Assembly (NCBI GenBank): GCA_019314185.1
Contig: JAFCZU010000004.1
Coordinates: forward strand, 1-33,918
DNA length: 33,918 nt
Source of the DNA: Deltaproteobacteria bacterium
Lineage (GTDB): Bacteria; Desulfobacterota; Desulfobacteria; Desulfobacterales; ETH-SRB1
Reading direction: 5' to 3'
In this document: positions 18,147 to 26,534 of the stretch, piece after piece
Layout: every line of letters begins with the position of its first letter
Position numbering within the stretch: the first letter of the stretch is position 1
Notes under the pieces: generated by a model
The model's database searches: none
Told to the model about the DNA's origin: nothing
What the model saw: only the letters and a program-made list of their open reading frames with translations
Position numbers and translations under genes: made by a program

Positions 18147-19108
18147 TCAGCAAGGCTGAAAATACGTTTTTTTAAATCAATTACATTAGACTTAATACTA
18201 AATCCTGCTGCCATGGGATGTCCGCCGCCTCCAAAAGAGGCGGCAATTGTGGCTACATCAACCGTTTTGTCGGAACGGAGGCTTACATGGAAACATTGAT
18301 GTTCTCTTGATCTTTCTTTGTTATTTATTGGTTCTTGTATCAAAACTGCAATCTTGATATTTTCTATGTTTTTAATGTAGTTTATAAGGCCGTTAATATC
18401 TTCGGGCTTGGTGCCGGTTTCATTAAGCATGCCTTGAGTTAGAGTCATCAATGAAAGCTTTCTGTTTTGTGAGATTTCAATAGATTCAATGGCCAGCTTG
18501 ATAAGCTTTAATTGATTTACTGAATATGTTCCGTATATATACTTCGCAACATCATAGGGGTCGACCCCCAGCGCTGTCATCTCCGCACAAATTTCAAAAG
18601 CGGATCTATTTGTGTTGGAAAAACGGAATGAACCCGTATCGGTTAAAATTCCTGTGTATATTGATGTGGCAGTATTCAGGTTAATCGGTATGGCCATTTC
18701 TTTAAACAGGCGGTAAATAATTTCAGTGGTGGCGCATGCAGAGGTATCTATTAATTGAACATCACCAAAGCGTGTATTGGTGATATGGTGGTCAATATTA
18801 ATTACAACCGGTATCCTGTTTACTTCCACAGCAGTTTTGCCTATACGCCGCAGGTCGCCGCAATCAAGGATAATAGCTGTGTCATAATAACTCCCGCTGT
18901 TAATGTTTTGAACTATACGTTGTGCTGAAGGCAAAAAGTGATATATGGATGGAACAGGACTTTGATTGTAAATAGTAGTTTGTTTATTCAGAGTGTCTAA
19001 CAAAAATCCCATAGATAGAAGGGAAGCTATTGCGTCGCCGTCTGGATTGATGTGACTTGCAAGTAAAACATTATTACTATTTTTCAAATGGTGTATTATT
19101 TGATTCAT
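18137..19108 (-). CDS. nrnA: Bifunctional oligoribonuclease and PAP phosphatase NrnA
   Basis: 323 residues, a DHH/DHHA1 phosphoesterase. NrnA-type enzymes degrade 2-5-base RNAs left over from mRNA decay and dephosphorylate 3'-phosphoadenosine 5'-phosphate. Metal-binding motifs are intact: 'HINPDGDA' (19-26), Asp82 in 'ILDCGD', DHH at 106-108, and the RNA-binding 'GGGGHPMAAG' at 293-302. The ATG at 19108 overlaps the end of rbfA by 32 bases. In many non-gammaproteobacteria it takes this place in the infB-rbfA-truB operon. A PAP-removing function would suit an organism with sulfate assimilation or sulfated-nucleotide turnover, but that is inference. Confidence 0.93.
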   Translation of the reverse strand: MNQIIHHLKNSNNVLLASHINPDGDAIASLLSMGFLLDTLNKQTTIYNQSPVPSIYHFLPSAQRIVQNINSGSYYDTAIILDCGDLRRIGKTAVEVNRIPVVINIDHHITNTRFGDVQLIDTSACATTEIIYRLFKEMAIPINLNTATSIYTGILTDTGSFRFSNTNRSAFEICAEMTALGVDPYDVAKYIYGTYSVNQLKLIKLAIESIEISQNRKLSLMTLTQGMLNETGTKPEDINGLINYIKNIENIKIAVLIQEPINNKERSREHQCFHVSLRSDKTVDVATIAASFGGGGHPMAAGFSIKSNVIDLKKRIFSLAETL

Positions 19109-19454
19109 TGCCTGTCTTTATAGTTTTGAGTACTTTATCTATATGTGATCCGTAGTCAAAAGATTCATCGTAGCTGAATCTCAGATCGGGTGTATAGCGC
19201 AAACTCAGCTCGCTGGCGAGCGAACGTTTTGCATATCCAATGGCACTCTTAAAACCTTCTTCTGCTTTGTCCTTGTTTTTTGGGCCGTCGGATGTTGTGA
19301 AGTAAACCCGAGCGATTCTTAAATCCCGCGACATTTTCACGCCTGTAATTGTAACCATTCTAAGGCGAGGGTCCTGGATTTTTTTTTGCAACAGGTCTGA
19401 TAGAACCTTTTGTATCTGGCCGCCGACCCTTTCACTTCTTTCAAAGGGTTTCAT
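19077..19454 (-). CDS. rbfA: 30S ribosome-binding factor A
   Basis: 125 residues, the usual size. RbfA is a KH-fold factor that binds immature 30S subunits and helps process the 5' end of 16S rRNA, notably in the cold. 'FERSERVGGQIQKVLSDLLQKKIQDPRLRMVTITGVKMSRDLRIARVYFT' is a full match to the family. The AxG-type KH turn lies in the centre ('GFKSAIGYAKRSLASELSLRYTPDLRF'). Its ATG overlaps the TGA of the broken ylxP frame (ATGA), so it was once translationally coupled to it. Confidence 0.95.
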   Translation of the reverse strand: MKPFERSERVGGQIQKVLSDLLQKKIQDPRLRMVTITGVKMSRDLRIARVYFTTSDGPKNKDKAEEGFKSAIGYAKRSLASELSLRYTPDLRFSYDESFDYGSHIDKVLKTIKTGNESNNTPFEK

Positions 19455-19739
19455 AAACTTATTATCTCCATATCGGTATCTATAATTTCGGCTATTCTCA
19501 GGCTGTCTACCTTATTGAATATTTTGTCTAATCTTGAATTTATAACCATTTTGTCGTTGCCCACCATGGCAAGGCCTATCATTCATCTTTGATGAACATC
19601 ATTTAAGCCAACCTCAGCGACCGAGGCATTATAATTATTACGTAAAAAGCTGATAGCCGATTTTACGATTTTTTCTTTTTTCTTTTAAAGAACGGCATCC
19701 ATGCAGCCTGAATGTGATAATACCTGAACCGATAACCAT
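19451..19739 (-). pseudogene. ylxP: Broken ylxP (DUF503) gene between infB and rbfA
   Basis: The ATG at 19739 overlaps the infB stop (TAATG) and reads [23 protein letters not shown], a clear DUF503/YlxP start. At an A6 run about 19675 the frame shifts. One base further on, 'IVKSAISFLRNNYNASVAEVG' and 'LNDVHQR' continue the family match. There an in-frame TGA (19585-19583) interrupts, after which 'IGLAMVGNDK', 'INSRLDKIF' and 'AEIIDTDMEIISL' complete it. The final TGA overlaps the rbfA ATG (ATGA). Length 289 is 3n+1, so there is exactly one net extra base plus one nonsense codon. YlxP is a small RbfA-neighbour protein of uncertain ribosome-related function. The product stops after about 33 native and shifted residues unless frameshifting rescues it. 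Two lesions make a lone sequencing error unlikely. Confidence 0.85.
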
Positions 19740-22405
19740 TACTCTTCCAGCTTTGGTTTAATCTCTTCGAGATAATAGCATTCTATCGTATCGCCGGCTT
19801 TGATATCATTATAATTCTCAATGCCGATTCCGCACTCATACCCGCTTTGAACTTCTTTAACGTCGTCTTTAAAACGATGAAGCGAGGAAAGCTTTCCTTC
19901 ATGACAGGTAATGCCATCTCTAAGAAGACGTACAAATTTACCACGTTCAATCTTTCCATCGGTGACATAAGCGCCGGCAATAACGCCGATTTTTGGGATA
20001 TGAAAAACATCGCGGATATCAGCCCTGCCAAGTATCCGTTCTTCATAGGTTGATGACATCATTCCGACAATGGCATCTTTTATCTCTCTGATAATGTTAT
20101 AAATAATGTTATAATAACGTATGTCAACCTTTTCTTCAGAGGCAAAAGCCAGTGTTTTAGCGTTGGGACGTACGTTGAAGCCAATAATAATCGCATTTGA
20201 CACGGAAGCGAGAGATACATCTGTTTCGGTTATAGCGCCTGTACCTGCATGAAGCACATTTATCTTTACTTCATCATTAGAAAGTTTTGTCAGAGATTTT
20301 GAAATGGCCTCAATAGAACCATCAACATCTGTCTTTATTATAATATTTAGATTGTTAACTTTGCCTTCCTTAATGGTCTCGTAAAGATTTTCAAGACTTA
20401 GTTTGCTGGTTTTAGCGAGGTCTTTAGAACGTTGTTTTTGAATACGATGTAAGCTTACCTGTTTTGCAAGTTTGTCGTCAGAAAGAGCTGTCAAATCATC
20501 CCCGGCATTGGGAACACCGGAAAGACCGAGTATTTCCACAGGCATTGATGGACCAGCCGATTTTACCATAACTCCTCTGTCGTTTATCATGGCACGAATT
20601 TTTCCGTAATGAATTCCGCAAACCACATGATCTCCGACATGGAGCGACCCATTTTGTATAAGAATTGTGGCAACAGCGCCCCTGCCGGAGTCAATTTTTG
20701 CTTCAACCACACGACCTGTTGCCAGCTTATCCGGATTGGCTTTCAGTTCTAATATTTCTGCTTGAAGTAGAATCATTTCAAGGAGATCGTCTATTCCGCG
20801 GTTTTCCTTTGCCGATACCTTGATAAAGCTTGTATCACCACCCCAATCTTCAGGGACAAGTCCTATATCGGCAAGTTCACGTTGAACACGTTCAGGGTCA
20901 GCATTATTTTTGTCGATTTTGTTGATTGCGACGATAATAGGAACGTTTGCTGCTTTGGAATGATTGATAGCCTCTACAGTCTGTGGCATCACGCCGTCAT
21001 CAGCCGCGACAACCAACACCACAAGATCTGTAAGCTTAGCCCCGCGAGAACGCATTGCGGTAAAAGCTTCATGCCCTGGAGTATCTAAAAAAACAACAGA
21101 GCCTTTATCTGTGAGAACATGATAGGCGCCGATATGTTGTGTGATTCCTCCGGCTTCGTGCTCCGTTACTCTGGTGTTACGGATTAGGTCCAGTAGAGAT
21201 GTTTTTCCGTGATCAACATGTCCCATGATAGTGACAACCGGCGGTCTTGGAACCAGTTTGCCGGGTTCGTCCTTTTTTACCTTTAAAAGAGGTTCTTCTT
21301 CAAAAGAGGCTTTTTCGATTTCGTAATTAAATTCAGCGGCAAGAAGAACAGCGGTATCAAAATCTATTGTCTGGTTAACTGTTGCCATAACGCCTATAGA
21401 CATAAGTGTTTTAATCATTTCACCTGCTTTTATTCCCATACGTTTTGCCAGCTCTGATAAAACAATAGCGTCATCAATTTTTATGCGGCGTTTGATAGCT
21501 TTTGGGATAGTTATCTGTGGTTTTTCTCCATGAACCACTGCTTTGCCCTTGCCGAATTTACGACCTTTTCGAGCTGAACGACCTTTAGCATACAGGTCTT
21601 TACCTTCGACAACCTCCTTTTTTCTAAAAGAGATTTTCTTTTTGGTCCATTTAATATCGGTTGGCTTTTTATCTGAATCTTTATGTTTTTTATACTGTTT
21701 TGCTTGCTTTTTTTCTTTTGCGGTTGCATCTTCTGTCGGAACTACCTTTTTAGGTATGGGTCCTTTTTGTAAATGCGCTTTTTTAGCTTTGATTGCCGGC
21801 TTTTTTATCTCAGAAACCTGTTTTTTTACTACTGACGGCATCTTTATGATTTTTGCCGGAGTATCTTTTTTCAACTGTTTTTTTGTAATGGAGATTTTTA
21901 AAGCTACCGGCTTTTCAGGCTTAAGTTCGTCTAACCGCTCTTTTTCAGGTTCAATTGTTTCAGGAACAGCTTTTTTTCTAACACTTGGTTTTGCAACATC
22001 TTTGGCGTCTTGAACCTGTTTTGTAATGATTTTTTCGTTGGCTTTTTTAACGGGCTTTTTTGTTTCTTTTTTCTCAGGAGTTTCTTTGTTTTTAACAGCT
22101 TTTTCAGAGAGCTCTTCAACTTCTCCAATTTTAGGAGCTGTTTTGCTAATACGGGCTGTCTCGGAATCCGCTTCTCCCTTTGCAGCTTTTTTGCGTCTCC
22201 GGATAACCGTTGGCTTTACGCGTATTACCTCGACCACTTCTGTCTTTGTATTAAAAAGCTTTTCCTTGATTTTTGCAACTGTCTCATCATCAAGAGAACT
22301 CATATGGCTTTTTATATCAACGCCCATTTCCCTTAACTGATTGAGAAGCGCTTTGTTTTGCATATTAAGAGTTCTGGCAAACTCATATACTCTGATTTTT
22401 GCCAT
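19739..22405 (-). CDS. infB: Translation initiation factor IF-2
   Basis: 888 residues. IF-2 is the GTPase that brings initiator tRNA to the 30S subunit and helps subunit joining. It has the N-terminal '[24 protein letters not shown]' domain, then a long Lys/Pro/Glu-rich linker of about 200 residues, a second IF2-N module ('[25 protein letters not shown]'), and the G domain from about 390 with '[12 protein letters not shown]', 'DTPGHEAF' and 'NKIDK'. '[15 protein letters not shown]' and the C-terminal barrels follow. AGGGGG precedes the ATG at 22405. The linker is A-rich and produces many spurious frames on the other strand. Its stop overlaps the ylxP start. Confidence 0.98.
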   Translation of the reverse strand: MAKIRVYEFARTLNMQNKALLNQLREMGVDIKSHMSSLDDETVAKIKEKLFNTKTEVVEVIRVKPTVIRRRKKAAKGEADSETARISKTAPKIGEVEELSEKAVKNKETPEKKETKKPVKKANEKIITKQVQDAKDVAKPSVRKKAVPETIEPEKERLDELKPEKPVALKISITKKQLKKDTPAKIIKMPSVVKKQVSEIKKPAIKAKKAHLQKGPIPKKVVPTEDATAKEKKQAKQYKKHKDSDKKPTDIKWTKKKISFRKKEVVEGKDLYAKGRSARKGRKFGKGKAVVHGEKPQITIPKAIKRRIKIDDAIVLSELAKRMGIKAGEMIKTLMSIGVMATVNQTIDFDTAVLLAAEFNYEIEKASFEEEPLLKVKKDEPGKLVPRPPVVTIMGHVDHGKTSLLDLIRNTRVTEHEAGGITQHIGAYHVLTDKGSVVFLDTPGHEAFTAMRSRGAKLTDLVVLVVAADDGVMPQTVEAINHSKAANVPIIVAINKIDKNNADPERVQRELADIGLVPEDWGGDTSFIKVSAKENRGIDDLLEMILLQAEILELKANPDKLATGRVVEAKIDSGRGAVATILIQNGSLHVGDHVVCGIHYGKIRAMINDRGVMVKSAGPSMPVEILGLSGVPNAGDDLTALSDDKLAKQVSLHRIQKQRSKDLAKTSKLSLENLYETIKEGKVNNLNIIIKTDVDGSIEAISKSLTKLSNDEVKINVLHAGTGAITETDVSLASVSNAIIIGFNVRPNAKTLAFASEEKVDIRYYNIIYNIIREIKDAIVGMMSSTYEERILGRADIRDVFHIPKIGVIAGAYVTDGKIERGKFVRLLRDGITCHEGKLSSLHRFKDDVKEVQSGYECGIGIENYNDIKAGDTIECYYLEEIKPKLEE

Positions 22406-22457
22406 TTATACCCCCTGAATTATATTATTATAATTATTATACTATTTTGGTTGTAAA

Positions 22458-23852
22458 TTATTGAGCATAAGTCTTTCCATCGCTATCTGCATCTTCCCCG
22501 GAAGTCTTCTGAGTGTCTTCAATAGTTGGCGGCTGTTCAGCATCTTCTTTTTCGTCCGTGCTATCAGGAGCATCATCTTGCGCAGTCTCTTTGGTTGTTT
22601 TGTCGATATTCACAGCAGTTGCCGTATAACCTTTTGCTGTTTCAATAAGCTGAACGGCTTTTTCTTCACCAATGCCTCTGATCTGAATCAAATCTTCTAT
22701 GGTTGCATTGCCGAGTTCTTCAGCGGAAAAGTATCCTTTTTCATACAATGTGTCTGCCATGCTTATCCCAATTCCCGGCAGTGACATTAAAGAGTTATAA
22801 CCGTTTTGCATTGTTTCATTATAACGTGATTCGCTTATAACATTAAGGCGCCACTTTGTCAGTTTTGAAGCAAGCCTGATGTTTTGGCCATGTTTTCCAA
22901 TAGCTATTGAAAGAAATTCGTCAGGAACAATGACTTCCATCGAGCGGTTTTCTTCATCAATAATAACTCTTGATATTTCGGCAGGTGATAAAGCGTTACA
23001 TACATACTTTGCCTGATCGATATGCCAGGATATAATGTCTATTTTTTCACCTCTTAGTTCCTGAACAACATTTTGTACGCGGCTTCCTTTCATTCCCACA
23101 CAGGCTCCAACCGCATCAATGTCAGAATCGTTTGATGACACAGCAATCTTTGCCCTGATTCCAGGTTCCCGTGCGGTGCCCATGATTGAAACAATACCTT
23201 CGCTGATTTCAGGAACTTCTGTTTTGAAAAGATTTGCCAGAAAGTTTGGGTGTGTTCTTGAAAGAACAACCTGAGGCCCCCGTGTGTCAAGAAGCACATC
23301 TACGATATATGCTCTTAATCTATCACCGCGTCGACAGGTTTCTTTAGGAATTTGCTCTCGAGCTGGAAGTATGCCTTCTGTTGTGCCGAGATTCACAATA
23401 ATGTCGCTGCGGTCGCTGCGCTGAACAATTCCATTTATCATTTCACCTTTTCGGTCAATGAAATTAGCATAAACCGCTCCTTTTTCAGCATCCTTCATTT
23501 TTTGAATGATGACCTGTTTGGCTGACTGAGCAGCTATTCTGCCAAAACTGGAAACATCCATTTTTGTGCCAAGACTGTCTCCTGTCGTGCATTCAGGGTC
23601 GAGCTTCAATCCTTCTTTAAGGCTAATCTGAATATCAGGTTCTGTAATTTCTTCCACTACATCTTTAAACTGAAAGACTTCAATTTCACCTGTTTCTTCA
23701 TTATATTTAGTTTCGATATCAATTCTGTTCCCAAACTTTTTTTTGGCAGCCGATTTTAATGCTTCTTCAAGAGCCAGAATAAGAACCTTGCGATCTATTC
23801 CTTTGTCCCGGCTAACTTGTTCTATGACACGCTTTATGTCTGTTATTAACAT
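22458..23852 (-). CDS. nusA: Transcription termination/antitermination protein NusA
   Basis: 464 residues from the ATG at 23852, which has GGAG 9 bases upstream; a start at 23867 is unlikely. NusA binds RNA polymerase and RNA and modulates pausing, termination and antitermination. Order: N-terminal polymerase-binding domain ('LITDIKRVIEQVSRDKGIDRKVLILALEEALKSAAKKKFG'), S1 ('IVQRSDRSDIIVNLGTTEGILP'), KH1 ('VGMKGSRVQNVVQEL'), KH2 ('AIGKHGQNIRLASKLT'), then a helix-hairpin-helix segment with 'LPGIGISMADTLYEKGYFSAEEL' and 'IRGIGEEKAVQLI', and an acidic tail of about 45 residues. The start overlaps the rimP stop by 7 bases. infB begins 52 bases downstream. Confidence 0.97.
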   Translation of the reverse strand: MLITDIKRVIEQVSRDKGIDRKVLILALEEALKSAAKKKFGNRIDIETKYNEETGEIEVFQFKDVVEEITEPDIQISLKEGLKLDPECTTGDSLGTKMDVSSFGRIAAQSAKQVIIQKMKDAEKGAVYANFIDRKGEMINGIVQRSDRSDIIVNLGTTEGILPAREQIPKETCRRGDRLRAYIVDVLLDTRGPQVVLSRTHPNFLANLFKTEVPEISEGIVSIMGTAREPGIRAKIAVSSNDSDIDAVGACVGMKGSRVQNVVQELRGEKIDIISWHIDQAKYVCNALSPAEISRVIIDEENRSMEVIVPDEFLSIAIGKHGQNIRLASKLTKWRLNVISESRYNETMQNGYNSLMSLPGIGISMADTLYEKGYFSAEELGNATIEDLIQIRGIGEEKAVQLIETAKGYTATAVNIDKTTKETAQDDAPDSTDEKEDAEQPPTIEDTQKTSGEDADSDGKTYAQ

Positions 23853-24406
23853 CTGTTTTCTCCGCAATAATTAATAAGCTGCGCCCTGATGATTATCTCA
23901 AAAGGGATGGCAACTATCTTGTCATTAACCTGAAACTTTACCCTATCTTCTGATATTCCAAGCAAGACACCCTTGAAACTTTTTCTTCCGTCAACAGGCT
24001 GAGAGGTTTTAATTTTGGCGATGTGTCCTTTAAATCTTTCAAAATCAATTTTTTTACCAAGAGGGCGATCAAGGCCTGGTGATGAAACTTCAAGATTAAA
24101 CGGCCCTATATTATCAATATCCTGTCCCATCAAATCGGTTTCAATAAGATTATCAATCTGGCGGCTGATAAATGCACAATCGTTCAGTTTGGCTCCTCCT
24201 TTCTTATCAATATAAAGGCGGATTATCATTCCACTTGCTTCATGCTGACATTCAATATGTACCAGTTCCATGTCTTGAGCTTCACACATCGATTCAGCCA
24301 GTTCTTTGAGTTGTGCAACAAACCGCTTTTTGGTTTCAGGGGACAACGTTTTCTTCTCCTGACTCCTATGTGTTGGTTTTTCTCTTTTTTTTCTTTGAAC
24401 TTTCAT
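23846..24406 (-). CDS. rimP: Ribosome maturation factor RimP
   Basis: 186 residues from the ATG at 24406, or 166 from a TTG at 24346. The TTG has AGGAG 9 bases ahead and gives the usual family length; the ATG has only a weak site and adds a basic stretch (MKVQRKKREKPTHRSQEKK). The TTG may be the real start. RimP assists 30S maturation. Signatures are 'MELVHIECQHEASGMIIRLYIDKKGG', 'ISRQIDNLIE', 'FNLEVSSPGLDRPL' and the C-terminal Sm-like part 'FKGVLLGISEDRVKFQVNDKIVAIPFEII'. It heads the operon and lies just below a hairpin terminator, with nusA overlapping its end. Confidence 0.93.
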   Translation of the reverse strand: MKVQRKKREKPTHRSQEKKTLSPETKKRFVAQLKELAESMCEAQDMELVHIECQHEASGMIIRLYIDKKGGAKLNDCAFISRQIDNLIETDLMGQDIDNIGPFNLEVSSPGLDRPLGKKIDFERFKGHIAKIKTSQPVDGRKSFKGVLLGISEDRVKFQVNDKIVAIPFEIIIRAQLINYCGENRC

Positions 24407-24433
24407 ATTAATAAAGCAACTCTTCTAAAAAAT

Positions 24434-24459
24434 AAAAAACGGGCTAAAGCCCGTTTTTT
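24434..24459. terminator. Strong hairpin terminator between tRNA-Gly and rimP
   Basis: AAAAAACGGGC (24434-24444), loop TAAA, GCCCGTTTTTT (24449-24459): a perfect 11-bp stem with A and T tracts on both sides, so it can act in either direction. On the minus strand it ends the tRNA transcript or attenuates entry into rimP-nusA-infB. It is only 27 bases before the rimP ATG, or 87 before the TTG alternative. Confidence 0.85.
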
Positions 24460-24654
24460 CCATTTAAGTAGATCATTACTATGCAGCGAGAAACTTTATC
24501 TGTTCAAGTAATTAACCATAAGAAAAATTAACTCCAAACCATAACGTGATAGATAAAAGTTTCAACCTTAACAAGAGACTTTTGCAAAACCACCTGTTAA
24601 AATAGCTGCAAAAATCCATTAAAAACCTTTTTAAACGAAAAAGTCGGGCACCCG

Positions 24655-24730
24655 TGGAGCGGGCAACGAGATTCGAACTCGCGACACCAAGCTTGGGAAG
24701 CTTGTACTCTACCAGCTGAGCTATGCCCGC
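24655..24730 (-). tRNA. tRNA-Gly (anticodon CCC)
   Basis: 76 bases including the encoded CCA. The acceptor stem GCGGGCA pairs with TGCCCGC. The D arm is GCTC...GAGT, the anticodon stem CAAGC/GCTTG, and the loop TTCCCAA with anticodon CCC, reading GGG codons. The T arm is GCGAG-TTCGAAT-CTCGT. The discriminator base is T. It sits upstream of rimP on the same strand, in the place metY holds in E. coli. Confidence 0.95.
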
Positions 24731-24746
24731 GTTCTATGAAAATTTT

Positions 24747-24775
24747 TAAATATTACAATAAATGATATATGTCAA
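24747..24775 (-). promoter_or_regulatory. Candidate promoter of tRNA-Gly
   Basis: A perfect TTGACA (24775-24770), a 17-base spacer, and TATTTA (24752-24747), placed to start transcription about 10 bases before the tRNA. The -10 box is only a partial match. Confidence 0.5.
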
Positions 24776-24901
24776 TATGTTTTCAATAATTAATCCATGT
24801 AACGATATTTGTTGCTATCTATAATACGTTTTTTGTGGATCCTTGCATTCTTCAATCCTAAAAATATTTATTGTAACACATAATTAAATTATATAATATA
24901 C

Positions 24902-25193
24902 TCAAGTTTCGCACCCTTGATTTTTATCAATATCAAGACGGTAAGGGTTGAAAATAACATTTTTACAGCGAAATCATTTGTTTATATTTTGTAAACAGCA
25001 ACCTGTGCAACATACATTATGATCAGGCGCAAAGGAGATATAACGTATTGAATTTAATAGTGTATTAAGCATCAATCTTATACTGATTGATTGGCGCCGC
25101 TGTATAAACCACAGGCAGTATATTTCGTCTTAAAGTTTATTCCTAACTCTTGCCGTCTAACGCTTTGGCTAAATTAAAGGGTGCGAAACTTGA
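24902..25193. mobile_element. 292-bp MITE-like element with 17-bp terminal inverted repeats
   Basis: TCAAGTTTCGCACCCTT (24902-24918) and AAGGGTGCGAAACTTGA (25177-25193) are perfect reverse complements. The symmetry goes deeper. AGACGGTAAGGGTT on the left (about 24936-24949) faces AACTCTTGCCGTCT on the right (25145-25158) at 12 of 14 positions, almost the same distance from each end. There is no open reading frame inside and no clear target duplication outside. It is either a MITE or an internally deleted insertion sequence; the parent transposase is not in this window. Confidence 0.65.
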
Positions 25194-25214
25194 AAAGTTT
25201 TGTTAATAATGGTC

Positions 25215-25240
25215 AATTATGATGGTCTCATAAAAAGTCG
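25215..25240 (+). repeat. Dispersed repeat copy (ATGATGGTCTCATAAAAAGTC)
   Basis: Matches the repeats at 7041 (inverted), 7452 and 18014. Here and at 7452 it is preceded by AATT. It ends about 20 bases before the ribosome-binding site of the next gene. Confidence 0.6.
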
Positions 25241-25275
25241 AAAAACCACTTTTTTGCTTAAAGGAGGGTTAAAAA

Positions 25276-25521
25276 ATGGAGCAAATAAAAAAAATCTATC
25301 GTCCAGAACCTAACTACAAGACAATTACAATAAAAACCTCTGACGGATCAACAATACAGGGGAAGGTAAATCTTCAGACAAAACAGAGAATATCTGATCT
25401 TTTTACGAAAGACGAAGCAGCGTTTATTGTTCTGATTGATGTGTTTTTTAAGGATTTACAAGGTAAAACACTCTTTATCAATAAGAATCATATTGTGTGG
25501 GTGGAACCTGAGGATAAATAA
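25276..25521 (+). CDS. Small conserved-looking protein of unknown function
   Basis: 81 residues. AAGGAGG sits 8 bases before the ATG at 25276, a near-ideal site, so translation is likely. I do not recognise the family with confidence. It has an N-terminal basic stretch, 'TITIKTSDGSTIQGKVNLQTKQRISDLFTKDEAAFIVLIDV' (alternating beta strands with a Gly turn), then 'KTLFINKNHIVWVEPED'. The pattern suggests a small beta-barrel resembling the DUF6812-type proteins of deltaproteobacteria. There are no Cys, no signal peptide and no membrane segment. It lies alone, convergent with fabD only 9 bases away, with no terminator between them. Confidence 0.8.
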   Translation: MEQIKKIYRPEPNYKTITIKTSDGSTIQGKVNLQTKQRISDLFTKDEAAFIVLIDVFFKDLQGKTLFINKNHIVWVEPEDK

Positions 25522-25530
25522 CAAGAAGGA

Positions 25531-26469
25531 TTATGCAATATCATTAAGGAACATTTCAAGACTCTTCATGTTATTCACATTATAAATTTTACAGGGTGAA
25601 TCCTTTGGCAATATCTTTTTTAATAAGCCTGCGAGAACCCTCCCTGGACCAATTTCGGCAAATATTTCAACTTGTTCCGTTAAAAGCATCCGCATGGAAT
25701 CATACCATTTTACAGGGCTGCATAACTGATTTGCCATAATCGATTTGATGTTATCCGGGTTCATTTCAAAATCAGCAGTAACATTATGCACTACAGGTCT
25801 TTGCGGCGCCCTGAAATTAAATGTATCTAAAAAAACCTTAAATTCATCTTCAGCGCCTTTTATCAATTCACTGTGCCATGCTCCGCTTACCTTTAATGGT
25901 ATGTCTCTTGCTCCTTGGGAAGTAGCGAGTAAAGAAACTTTTTTAACCTGATCAGGAGCGCCTGTTATAACAATTTGACGCTCGGTGTTGTGGTTGGCCA
26001 CAGATACAACGCCTTCCTTTTGAACTTCGGAGACAAGTTCGGAAACAGTATCAATAGAAAGCCCTATGATGGCATGCATCGCCCCTTTATGCTTTGTGGA
26101 CTCTCTGTGCATAAGCTCTCCTCTTTTAAAAACAAGGCTTAACGCATCCTTTTTTGAAACAATCCCAGATGCACAAAGTGCGCTGTATTCGCCAAGACTA
26201 TGCCCGGCCGAAACATCCGGCATGATACCTTCTTTTTCTATTGCAGATAAAAAGGCAAGATTCACCGCTGTTACAGCGGGCTGCAAATTAACTGTCGCTG
26301 TAAGTTCTTCCATTGGGCCTTTAAAGCAGAGTCTTGATAAATTTATCTTGCAAAGCTCCTCTGCCATGTCAAAAAGCTCACGAACAAAATCATATTCCTG
26401 ATAAAGATCAAGGCCCATGCCAACCGCCTGTGAGCCCTGACCTGGAAAAAGAAATGCTGTTTTTTTCAA
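25531..26469 (-). CDS. fabD: Malonyl-CoA:ACP transacylase
   Basis: 312 residues, the standard FabD. It loads malonate from CoA onto acyl carrier protein to start fatty-acid elongation. The 'LFPGQGSQAVGMG' opening, the nucleophile Ser91 in 'GHSLGEYSALCASG', the middle 'GAMHAIIGL' and 'VSGAWHSELI' (catalytic His region), and the C-terminal 'EIGPGRVLAGLLKKI' are all present. The start is a TTG at 26469 with AGGAGA 8 bases upstream; there is no better ATG. It stands apart from other fab genes, directly after hemA on the same strand but separated by 164 bases containing octamer repeats. Confidence 0.96.
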   Translation of the reverse strand: MKKTAFLFPGQGSQAVGMGLDLYQEYDFVRELFDMAEELCKINLSRLCFKGPMEELTATVNLQPAVTAVNLAFLSAIEKEGIMPDVSAGHSLGEYSALCASGIVSKKDALSLVFKRGELMHRESTKHKGAMHAIIGLSIDTVSELVSEVQKEGVVSVANHNTERQIVITGAPDQVKKVSLLATSQGARDIPLKVSGAWHSELIKGAEDEFKVFLDTFNFRAPQRPVVHNVTADFEMNPDNIKSIMANQLCSPVKWYDSMRMLLTEQVEIFAEIGPGRVLAGLLKKILPKDSPCKIYNVNNMKSLEMFLNDIA

Positions 26470-26534
26470 ATTAAACTCTCCTGATTTTTATTCACCGAAA
26501 GACGCAGAGAACGCAAGGATTAAATCTTTCCCCT

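Larger units (their letters stand above)
24731..25275. other. Non-coding gap upstream of tRNA-Gly
   Basis: No gene is supported. It contains the candidate tRNA promoter, the 292-bp inverted-repeat element (24902-25193) and a dispersed repeat copy (25215-25240) just before the next gene's ribosome-binding site. A smaller stem ATCAATC/GATTGAT (25071-25077 with 25085-25091) lies inside the element. Confidence 0.6.

Noticed and set aside
19560..19590. In-frame TGA in ylxP as a selenocysteine codon, with a small TTGCC/GGCAA stem just after it
   Set aside because: YlxP has no selenoprotein relatives that I know of, the position is normally Ala, and the gene also has an independent frameshift upstream.
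19410..19592. 60-residue plus-strand frame opposite ylxP and rbfA
   Set aside because: It is the antisense shadow of the ylxP remnant; no start signal or domain.
21543..22340. Several long Phe/Leu-rich plus-strand frames opposite the infB linker
   Set aside because: They are the complement of the Lys-rich coding strand (AAA read as TTT), not genes.
25071..25091. ATCAATC/GATTGAT stem as a regulator operator
   Set aside because: It is short, AT-rich and inside the inverted-repeat element, with no regulator gene nearby.
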